A DNA stretch of 5,355 nucleotides, from positions 1 through 5,355 of the forward strand of contig CATMNW010000195.1 in NCBI GenBank assembly GCA_950071875.1, written 5' to 3'. Both the position numbers and the translations under genes were made by a program. Of the stretch, positions 1 to 4,882 are shown in pieces. The first letter of the stretch is position 1; each line of letters begins with the position of its first letter. The notes below the pieces were generated by a model. That model was not told the DNA's origin. It did not search any database and worked only from the letters and a program-made list of their open reading frames with translations. Source of the stretch: an uncultured Erythrobacteraceae bacterium (GTDB lineage: Bacteria > Pseudomonadota > Alphaproteobacteria > Sphingomonadales > Sphingomonadaceae).

Positions 1-10
1 GGAATGTTTT

Positions 11-493
11 ATGTTAGTGTTATCCCGTAAAAAAAACGAAAGCATTGTCATCAACGACGATATTACGATTGTCGTTGTGGAGATTCGTGGGGATAAAGTT
101 CGGCTTGGTGTGGACGCTCCCAAGGAAATCCCGGTTCACCGTCAAGAAGTTTACGATGCCATTCACGGTGTCGGCATCGTGCGTGAAAACGACGGGCTCG
201 CGATGTCCAGTCGCAACGCCTATCTGACCCCGGAGCAGAGAAACGCAGCTGCCGCCCTGCCGCGCGAAATGCGCCGCGCCATCATGATGATTTCGGACGG
301 CGGAAAAACGCAGTCGATTCTGAGCGATCTCGTTGATCGCCTCATCGAAGCAGGCTTTGATCATGTAGACTACGCACAGATGCGACGCGGTGACGATCTG
401 GCTTCGCTTGAGAAAGCCGAGAAGGGCAGCCGCCTTTTCGTGGCTGCGAGAATTGGCGGCACGCGGCTCATCGACAATATGGAAATACGTTAG
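11..493 (+). CDS. Chimeric ORF: CsrA RNA-binding regulator joined in frame to C-terminal part of pantothenate synthetase (PanC)
   Basis: Residues 1-53 are a nearly complete CsrA, the small dimeric post-transcriptional regulator that binds GGA motifs in mRNA leaders. The start MLVLSRKKNE and the segment VHRQEVYDAI carry the family's RNA-binding positions (L4, R6, R44). From about residue 53 the protein becomes PanC, the ATP-dependent pantoate/beta-alanine ligase that makes pantothenate in the cytoplasm. The KMSKS-like loop GLAMSSRN is at 62-69, and the typical end RLFVAARIGGTRLIDN is at 141-156. PanC is normally about 280 residues; the first 170 or so, with the HxGH nucleotide-binding motif, are absent, so this cannot be an active synthetase. 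The start has GGA eight bases upstream. By hand count, third-position GC is 25 of 53 codons in the CsrA part and 44 of the next 60 in the PanC part. The two halves therefore probably have different origins, with an assembly or sequence-end chimera most likely. Both domain assignments are firm; the fusion as a real gene is not. Confidence 0.85.
   Translation: MLVLSRKKNESIVINDDITIVVVEIRGDKVRLGVDAPKEIPVHRQEVYDAIHGVGIVRENDGLAMSSRNAYLTPEQRNAAAALPREMRRAIMMISDGGKTQSILSDLVDRLIEAGFDHVDYAQMRRGDDLASLEKAEKGSRLFVAARIGGTRLIDNMEIR
166..178. other. Joint between CsrA-type and PanC-type sequence
   Basis: The CsrA similarity stops after the AIHG residues and the PanC similarity begins at GVGIVREND (residues 53-61), which lines up with the GVPI segment just before the KMSKS-like loop in E. 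coli PanC. Bases before this point average about 45% GC and the next 120 bases about 64% (hand count). No repeat, insertion-sequence end or tRNA-like site is visible at the joint that would explain a biological recombination. Confidence 0.6.
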
Positions 494-599
494 ACGAACA
501 AGCTTTCCCGAATGGGGCTGTCATGAAAAAGCCGTTTGGGCTATTGCAGCGCATTGTCGGGACGGGTGCCTAGCAGCACTCAACCTTCGGATAGCACGG
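494..599. other. Non-coding stretch downstream of panC
   Basis: I see no recognisable gene here. It reads as the 3' untranslated part of the panC transcript up to the terminator at 600-642. It contains a short self-complementary element, GTGC-CTAGCA-GCAC (567-580), and one very short ORF listed separately. A small RNA ending at the terminator is possible, but no family is recognised and no clear promoter is visible. Confidence 0.4.
523..573 (+). CDS. Possible 16-codon ORF (MKKPFGLLQRIVGTGA)
   Basis: This is a 16-codon ATG-to-TAG frame starting 30 bases after the panC stop, with a GGGG run about eight bases upstream that could act as a weak ribosome binding site. The peptide is short, basic and partly hydrophobic. 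It lies between panC and a good terminator, so it would be transcribed with panC. Nothing else supports coding; it is recorded only because it would escape automatic gene calling. Confidence 0.12.
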   Translation: MKKPFGLLQRIVGTGA

Positions 600-642
600 G
601 TCGGGTTCATGGCGTCAGTCGGCGCGATGCACCCGACTTTTT
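600..642 (+). terminator. Rho-independent terminator, plus strand
   Basis: A seven-base stem GTCGGGT (600-606) pairs exactly with ACCCGAC (631-637) and is followed at once by TTTTT (638-642). The interior continues the helix with CAT/ATG and GCG/CGC pairs separated by single mismatches, leaving an eight-base loop at 615-622. On the minus strand there is no T run after the stem, so it works in the plus direction only. It should end the transcript that runs through panC, before that transcript meets the convergent tRNA gene. Confidence 0.75.
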
Positions 643-711
643 CATATTTCGTCAGCGATTAGAGGTTTGTGCCTGGGCCAGCATCGGCAGGGGCTGCAGA
701 CCAAAGGGAAT

Positions 712-785
712 TGGAGCGGGTAAGGGGAATCGAACCCCTCTAGCCAGCTTGGAAGGCTGGAGCATTGCCACTATGCTATACCCGC
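712..785 (-). tRNA. tRNA-Gly(UCC)
   Basis: On the minus strand the sequence folds as a full cloverleaf. The acceptor stem GCGGGTA (785-779) pairs with TACCCGC (722-716). The D stem is GCAT/ATGC. The anticodon stem CCAGC/GCTGG encloses the loop CTTCCAA with anticodon TCC at 753-751. The T stem AGGGG/CCCCT encloses TTCGATT. The discriminator is T (715), as usual for bacterial glycine tRNAs, and the 3' CCA is encoded (714-712). It reads glycine codons GGA and GGG. The gene lies 46 bases downstream of the lipoprotein gene on the same strand; no T-run terminator is visible after it. Confidence 0.97.
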
Positions 786-798
786 TCGGGCGGTGCGC

Positions 799-827
799 CA
801 ATGCCACCTAAGCGCAGTCCTCGTCAA
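799..827 (-). promoter_or_regulatory. Candidate promoter for tRNA-Gly
   Basis: TTGACG (827-822) is a good -35 box, placed just after the lipoprotein stop codon. The hexamer 17 bases downstream (804-799, GCATTG) is a poor -10 box, which would put transcription start near 792, a few bases before the tRNA. Because the -10 is weak, the tRNA may instead be cut from the antiporter-lipoprotein transcript. Confidence 0.3.
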
Positions 828-831
828 CACG

Positions 832-1440
832 CTATTGCGAGGGGGTGTCACTCTCTGCATCTTCGTCGGAAGAAGCCAGGGTTTCGGCAAGCGTCCGAGT
901 CTCTTCAGGCGCGGGAGTGCCCTTAGCTGCCACTTCGATCTCTACTCGGCGATTCGCTGCCCTGCCTTCTTCATAGGGGGTGCCGTCGGGCAGTGCATTA
1001 GGCTGGACTGGGTTCTGTTCACCGAATGCAATAATGGTGATGCGGTCCTCGGACACACCATTGTCCAGCAACCACTCACGCACCGCCGATGCCCGCTCCT
1101 GCGAAGCCCGCATATTGGCTTCGTCGCTGCCGCCGGCATCGCTGTGCCCGCGCAGTACGATCGCGCCGCCTTCGGTCACTTGCGGCGAAACAATCACCGT
1201 AGCGAGCTCGGCCAAGGCTTCCTCTGTAAGGGTCGTACCTTCCGGAAAGAGTATCTGCGTCTCCAACGGCGATGGCGTGGTAAGTTCCTCGATCGGTTCC
1301 ACCTGGAACTCGGGTCGAAAAATGGAACGAGCTTCACCGTCGCTGGACTCGACCGGCTCCTGCCGGCCCTCCTGTTCGCAAGCCGCCAGCGCGAGCACTG
1401 CGAAAAGCGCTGCTACAGGTTTGATCGTAAATCGGTTCAT
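832..1440 (-). CDS. OmpA-family peptidoglycan-binding lipoprotein
   Basis: This is a 202-residue protein with an N-terminal lipoprotein signal: basic start, hydrophobic core 9-20, lipobox LAAC with the lipidated cysteine at C21. Residue 22 is Glu, not Asp, which fits sorting to the outer membrane. Residues 22-57 are an acidic, proline-containing linker. An OmpA C-terminal-like domain runs from about 58 to 170: GHSD (98-101), ERA (115-117), GRAANRRVEI (159-168). D101 and R116 occupy the positions that contact the diaminopimelate of peptidoglycan in known OmpA domains. The tail 173-202 is acidic and probably disordered. It likely tethers the outer membrane to the cell wall. The ATG overlaps the antiporter stop as ATGA, and GGGGAG lies six bases upstream, so the two are probably translated together. 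It resembles Pal in architecture, but there is no tol gene nearby, so I do not call it Pal. Confidence 0.88.
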   Translation of the reverse strand: MNRFTIKPVAALFAVLALAACEQEGRQEPVESSDGEARSIFRPEFQVEPIEELTTPSPLETQILFPEGTTLTEEALAELATVIVSPQVTEGGAIVLRGHSDAGGSDEANMRASQERASAVREWLLDNGVSEDRITIIAFGEQNPVQPNALPDGTPYEEGRAANRRVEIEVAAKGTPAPEETRTLAETLASSDEDAESDTPSQ

Positions 1441-3296
1441 GCGACGCTCCCCTGTTCGCCATTCTTATTGCGCTTCTTTTCTCTTTTCGCCGCTGCCCCT
1501 GCCGCCGTACGTTCCTGCGGCGGGGCGAAACTCACGATGATATCGCCTGCCCGTGGTTCGGGGCGGGCAGCGTGAGTGAAGAAGCGAATTGTACCGCTTT
1601 CCCGCACGAGGAGAAGCATGGTTGCCGCCTCGGGCAGTCGCTCTTGCGCAGCTTCGAAATCGAATTCTTCCGACAGCTTCGTTTTCCGGAAAACCCAGCC
1701 ACGGCCAAGGCGTTCGTTTACGTCTTCAACACCGAACCCGGATTCAAAAATGGCGCGTCCCCGAATGCTGGACGGCAGAGAGTGACGGTCATCATCATCG
1801 ACTGCATCGCCTAGCTGGAAGACGGTGTCGCGGCCGATTTCATAAGCGAACTCGTTGCAGACCAGCGCATTGTAAGCCTCGTTCTCGGTGGCAGCGACCA
1901 GAACCTGATAGGGTGTGAGGTCGAGATTGTGCTCGGTCGCTTCGTTGAGGATCTCGCCGTGATAGAAGGGTAGGCCCTTCTGACGGGCGAGCGCGAGGCG
2001 TTGCCAGCTGGAATCGACCACCATGACGGGCGACTTGAGCTCTTTCATCATGACCGCCAAAGAAATCGTCCACGGCGTACTGCCGACGATAAGAATGCCG
2101 GGGCGGTTGCTGCCTCGGACGTGGAGGAGACGAGCCACGAGGTCGATCGTGAAGCCATGAGCAACGATTGTGACCACGACGACGGCAAAACTCAGTCCGA
2201 TCAGGGCCGTGCCATCGTAGCCGATTTCGTCGAGCCTCAGCGCGAACAGGCCGGAAATCGCAACCAGCACGATACCTCTCGGCGCGATCCAGGCCAGGAA
2301 CAGTCGCTCGTTCCAGGGGACGGAGCTGCCAAGCAAGCTCAAAAGGATCGTTGCGGGCCGAACGAGGAAAAGGATGGCGAGGAGGAACAGGCCAAAGTTC
2401 CAATTGAGGTACGATAGCTCCTCGAACTCCAGGCTGGCCGACAGAAGGATAAAAATCCCCGAAATGAGTATCACCGCAATGTTCTGCTTGAAGGGATGGA
2501 TGCTTCGCAGTGAAGAGATATTCATGTTGGCCAGAGCGATGCCCATGACCGTAACGGCCACGAGACCGGCTTCATGCTCGATCTGGTTCGACAACACGAA
2601 AACGACGATCACGGCCGTCAGCAGGACCGGGACCTTGAGATATTCGGGAACCGCACCGCGCGGGAAAGCCCATGCGATTGCAGCGGCGGCTACATAACCG
2701 ATGAGGCCTGCAAGAATTGCGGCGAGGATAAGGGGCGGAACGACATCGAAAACGCCTGCGCCGGGCGAATCAGCCACTGCGCGGAAATATTCGTAAGCGA
2801 CGACAGCAAAGAGCGCCCCGATGGGATCGTTTACGATCGCTTCCCACTTCAGGATCGCAGCTGGCCGCGATTTAACCGAAGATTGCCGCAACAAGGGCAT
2901 GACGACCGTGGGGCCGGTCACCACGAGAATACCGGCGAACAGAATCGCGACAGGCCACTCGAGGCCCCCGATGGAATGCGCTGCAAAAGATCCGAGCACC
3001 CACGCAATGGGGCCCCCCAGCAATACGAGCCGCCATACGCCGTCGCCCGCATGGCGCAATTCGCGGAAATCGAGGCTGAGCCCGCCTTCGAAAAGGATCA
3101 ATGCGACGCCGATGCCGATCATCGGATCGAGCAGGGGTCCAAAGGCGTGTTCGGGATCGAAAAGGCCCAGAACCGGCCCTGCCAAGAATCCTGCGGCAAG
3201 CATCATGACGATTGCCGGCCAACCGGTACGCCAGGCGAGCCATTGCGCGCCGATGCCGAGCATGCCGACCATTGCGATGACGAGTGTCTGTTCCAT
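1437..3296 (-). CDS. CPA1-type cation (Na+ or K+)/proton antiporter with C-terminal RCK (TrkA-N/TrkA-C) domain
   Basis: This is a 619-residue inner-membrane protein. Residues 1-390 form roughly a dozen hydrophobic helices with Na+/H+ exchanger signatures: LFEGGLSLDF (68-77), VTGPTVVMPLL (126-136), WEAIVNDPIGA (151-161), and the late APRGIV (338-343). The N156-D157 pair marks the ion-binding site of electroneutral CPA1 exchangers, as opposed to the DD of electrogenic NhaA types. Residues 398-497 form a TrkA-N/RCK-like Rossmann domain, with an acidic residue (D428) ending the second strand. The glycine loop reads GSTPWT instead of GxGxxG. A TrkA-C-like segment follows at about 550-592, then a lysine-rich tail. 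RCK modules usually gate transport through ligand binding. Whether Na+ or K+ is carried cannot be read from sequence. The start has AGAGAGGGG just upstream, with a leader of about 70 bases. The stop overlaps the lipoprotein start by four bases. Confidence 0.92.
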   Translation of the reverse strand: MEQTLVIAMVGMLGIGAQWLAWRTGWPAIVMMLAAGFLAGPVLGLFDPEHAFGPLLDPMIGIGVALILFEGGLSLDFRELRHAGDGVWRLVLLGGPIAWVLGSFAAHSIGGLEWPVAILFAGILVVTGPTVVMPLLRQSSVKSRPAAILKWEAIVNDPIGALFAVVAYEYFRAVADSPGAGVFDVVPPLILAAILAGLIGYVAAAAIAWAFPRGAVPEYLKVPVLLTAVIVVFVLSNQIEHEAGLVAVTVMGIALANMNISSLRSIHPFKQNIAVILISGIFILLSASLEFEELSYLNWNFGLFLLAILFLVRPATILLSLLGSSVPWNERLFLAWIAPRGIVLVAISGLFALRLDEIGYDGTALIGLSFAVVVVTIVAHGFTIDLVARLLHVRGSNRPGILIVGSTPWTISLAVMMKELKSPVMVVDSSWQRLALARQKGLPFYHGEILNEATEHNLDLTPYQVLVAATENEAYNALVCNEFAYEIGRDTVFQLGDAVDDDDRHSLPSSIRGRAIFESGFGVEDVNERLGRGWVFRKTKLSEEFDFEAAQERLPEAATMLLLVRESGTIRFFTHAARPEPRAGDIIVSFAPPQERTAAGAAAKREKKRNKNGEQGSVA

Positions 3297-3319
3297 GCCC
3301 CTCTCTTGCTACGCCGTTG

Positions 3320-3352
3320 TTCGCAGCTGCATTGCGCCGCCCTGGGCGCGAA
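3320..3352 (-). promoter_or_regulatory. Structured 5' leader of the antiporter gene
   Basis: Two overlapping hairpins are possible in the leader. One uses the end arms TTCGC (3352-3348) and GCGAA (3324-3320). The other pairs GCGCC (3349-3345) with GGCGC (3338-3334) around a six-base loop. They share bases 3348-3349, so they compete at the edge. A self-complementary GCAGCTGC also sits at 3323-3330. The structure lies between the promoter and the ribosome binding site and could affect translation; no known riboswitch is recognised. Confidence 0.25.
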
Positions 3353-3375
3353 CCTTATCAATGCCCGAAGCGGCG

Positions 3376-3381
3376 ATTATA
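3376..3381 (-). promoter_or_regulatory. -10 box TATAAT of a promoter for the antiporter-lipoprotein operon
   Basis: A perfect TATAAT is present on the minus strand in an otherwise GC-rich intergenic region, 80 bases upstream of the antiporter ATG. Start of transcription would be near 3369, giving a leader of about 72 bases. The 17-base-spaced -35 position reads ACGCCG, which is poor; CTGACG at 3407-3402 is a better hexamer but 20 bases away. An activator or alternative sigma factor might therefore be needed. Confidence 0.45.
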
Positions 3382-3388
3382 TCCAAAT

Positions 3389-3404
3389 ACGCCCAGACCG
3401 GCGT
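3389..3404 (-). other. Short hairpin at the apt stop codon
   Basis: ACGCC (3404-3400) pairs perfectly with GGCGT (3393-3389) around the six-base loop GGTCTG, starting at the last base of the apt TGA. The following bases are ATTTGG, so it would be at best a weak terminator for apt. It covers the -35 area of the antiporter promoter and could equally be a protein-binding site. Confidence 0.3.
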
Positions 3405-3934
3405 CAGTCGCCTTCGAATTCCATAAGGCAGTGGACGCCCACCGACTGGGCAGCCAGCTTCTTGCTGCCGCGGAGGTCAGGCAGGTCGATCACGAAGGCG
3501 GCCTTTTCGACGTGGGCACCCGATTGGCGAAGGAGTTCGGTTGCGGCCAGCGCCGTGCCTCCGGTCGCTAGAAGATCGTCTACGATCGCGACCTTCTGTC
3601 CGTTCGTGACCGAACCGGGATCCATTTCGAGCCGGTCGATGCCGTATTCCAGCTCGTAATCCACCCCGTTTACCTCGCACGGCAATTTGCCCGGCTTGCG
3701 AATTGGAAGGAAGGGCAGGCCTAGGCGCGCAGCGACAGCTGCACCGAAGATAAATCCGCGCGCTTCCATTCCGGCAATCGCCTCGCTGCCATCTACTTTC
3801 TCGGCAAGCCATTCGATAGAGGCCGCGAACCCCGCGCCGTGGCCCAAAAGAGTCGTGATGTCGCGAAACTGGATACCGGCTTTGGGAAAATCCGGAATTG
3901 TCCTGACCAGATCCTTCAAATCCGACGGTGTCAT
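3404..3934 (-). CDS. apt: Adenine phosphoribosyltransferase
   Basis: This cytoplasmic enzyme of purine salvage converts adenine and PRPP to AMP and pyrophosphate. The 176-residue length is normal for the family. The N-terminal segment holds IPDFPKAGIQFRDIT (13-27), the usual start of bacterial Apt. EARGFIFG (57-64) and the flexible-loop region RKPGKLP (79-85) follow. The PRPP-binding signature VAIVDDLLATGGTA is at 115-128, with the DD pair at 119-120. The ATG is preceded by GGGGAG with a seven-base gap, which supports this start. The gene lies downstream of petC on the same strand, with a terminator hairpin ending 16 bases before its ATG. No separate promoter is obvious in that short space, so it may be expressed by read-through from petABC or from a promoter inside the 3' end of petC. 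Confidence 0.97.
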   Translation of the reverse strand: MTPSDLKDLVRTIPDFPKAGIQFRDITTLLGHGAGFAASIEWLAEKVDGSEAIAGMEARGFIFGAAVAARLGLPFLPIRKPGKLPCEVNGVDYELEYGIDRLEMDPGSVTNGQKVAIVDDLLATGGTALAATELLRQSGAHVEKAAFVIDLPDLRGSKKLAAQSVGVHCLMEFEGD

Positions 3935-3950
3935 ACGACTACTCCCCAGA

Positions 3951-3988
3951 CGAAAACGCCCCCCGCATCATGAAGATGCGAGAGGCGT
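3951..3988 (-). terminator. Rho-independent terminator between petC and apt, minus strand
   Basis: Read on the minus strand, ACGCCTCTCGCATC (3988-3975) pairs over its full 14 bases with GATGCGGGGGGCGT (3969-3956), using two G-U pairs, around the loop TTCAT, and is followed by TTTT (the last T is shared with the stem) and then CG. On the plus strand two of these positions become C/A mismatches, so the minus direction is favoured. It should end the pet operon transcript. The T run is short, so leakage into apt is plausible. Confidence 0.7.
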
Positions 3989-4004
3989 GAGACGTTTCGA
4001 TTTG

Positions 4005-4024
4005 AAGGACGATCAATCGTCCTT
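4005..4024. repeat. Nine-base inverted repeat across the petC stop codon
   Basis: AAGGACGAT (4005-4013) and ATCGTCCTT (4016-4024) are perfect inverted copies separated by only two bases. The centre coincides with the petC TGA, and the last codons (Lys-Asp-Asp) lie in one arm. There is no T run on either side. It stands 16 bases from the terminator hairpin and may form a tandem 3'-end structure that stabilises the messenger or slows polymerase. Confidence 0.5.
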
Positions 4025-4864
4025 GCGCTTTGCTGCGGCCCAGAGCTGCTTCTTCGAGAGATAGGCAAGCACCGTGGCGAACAGGAGGAAAATCAGCACC
4101 GGCCAACCGGTCTGCTTGCGCTGGACAAGGGTCGGCTCCGCAGTCCAGGTCAGGAAAGCAGCGACGTCCTGTGACATCTGTTCAACCGTCGCTTCCGTTC
4201 CGTCATCATAGGCCACCTGACCGGCAGTGGTCAGCGGCGGCGCCATGGCGAGGTTCAGGTTCGGGAAGTAGGGGTTGTGATGCAGACCCGGTCCGGGCGC
4301 AGCTTCGGGATGTTCTTCGAGAAGTTCTGCCGAAGGCGGCCCGTAGCCGGCAAGGAGCGAAGCAACATAATTGGTACCGTCACCGCGCGCCTTGGTGATC
4401 AGCGAAAGATCAGGCGGGATTGCGTTGTTGTTCGCTGCGGCTGCCGCGACATTGTTAGGATAAGGCGACGGGAAATAATCCGTGGGAAGGCCGGGACGCG
4501 TGGTCGCTTCACCCGTGTTCGGATCGATGCCCGGAACCTGCTTCGATGCAGCGTATGCCTTCACCTGGCCTTCATCGTAACCGATCTGCTCGAGATCGCG
4601 AAAGGCCACGAACTTCAGGCTGTGGCAAGCGGCGCAAACTTCATCATAGACTTTGAAGCCGCGCTGAAGCTGCTGGATATCCCACTTTCCGAAAGGCCCG
4701 TCGAAGGAATAGGCGATGTCCCTCGGCTTTTCGTAGGGCAGATGGCCCGGCACTTCTTCGGTCATGGCCGCATAGGCGCCAAGGACGAAGGAATAGAGGG
4801 CGATGAGGGCAAAGCCGAGGCCAGCGAGAATGGCAACGAGGCGGATGCTGAGAAGCTTGGTCAT
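4013..4864 (-). CDS. petC: Cytochrome c1, haem subunit of the cytochrome bc1 complex
   Basis: This membrane-anchored c-type cytochrome of ubiquinol:cytochrome c oxidoreductase takes electrons from the Rieske protein and passes them to a soluble or membrane cytochrome c on the periplasmic side. It is 283 residues, in the usual range. A hydrophobic signal sequence spans about 8-32. The haem-attachment motif CAACH is at 77-81 with the characteristic following HSLKFVAFRDL. The sixth haem ligand is expected at M207 in LAMAPPL (205-211). The segment NNVAAAAANNNAIPPDLS (137-154) is the family's Asn/Ala-rich stretch before PPDLS. A C-terminal membrane anchor lies at about 253-270, followed by a basic tail. 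The gene starts 18 bases after petB with no strong ribosome binding site, which suggests translational coupling. The name petC is used here for c1; some annotations call it fbcC. Confidence 0.97.
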   Translation of the reverse strand: MTKLLSIRLVAILAGLGFALIALYSFVLGAYAAMTEEVPGHLPYEKPRDIAYSFDGPFGKWDIQQLQRGFKVYDEVCAACHSLKFVAFRDLEQIGYDEGQVKAYAASKQVPGIDPNTGEATTRPGLPTDYFPSPYPNNVAAAAANNNAIPPDLSLITKARGDGTNYVASLLAGYGPPSAELLEEHPEAAPGPGLHHNPYFPNLNLAMAPPLTTAGQVAYDDGTEATVEQMSQDVAAFLTWTAEPTLVQRKQTGWPVLIFLLFATVLAYLSKKQLWAAAKRKDD

Positions 4865-4882
4865 GTTCTGTCTCGTACTCGC

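Noticed and set aside
29..37. A8 run followed by C, a slippery-looking sequence in the csrA start
   Set aside because: It simply encodes Lys-Lys-Asn of the conserved CsrA start. No downstream stimulatory structure or useful alternative frame is seen.
20..364. Minus-strand frame opposite the CsrA-PanC ORF
   Set aside because: It crosses the suspected chimeric joint, so it cannot reflect one ancestral gene, and its translation is the reverse of known CsrA and PanC codons.
645..711. Terminator for the tRNA on the minus strand
   Set aside because: Only four-base stems such as CAGC/GCTG can be drawn and no T run follows on the minus strand, so no terminator is called.
832..1440. Assignment of the lipoprotein as Pal of the Tol-Pal system
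   Set aside because: The architecture is similar, but there are no tolQRAB or cpoB neighbours and the long acidic tail is not typical of Pal. OmpA-family lipoprotein is the safer call.
793..1575. Plus-strand open frame (260 codons) starting beside the tRNA
   Set aside because: It lies opposite the lipoprotein, which has a clear lipobox and OmpA motifs, and it has no ribosome binding site or recognisable domain.
2574..3659. Long plus-strand open frame (361 codons) opposite the antiporter and apt
   Set aside because: It is antisense to two well-recognised proteins, runs across the intergenic promoter, and its translation is rich in Arg, Asp and Pro with no domain pattern. It is a high-GC shadow frame.
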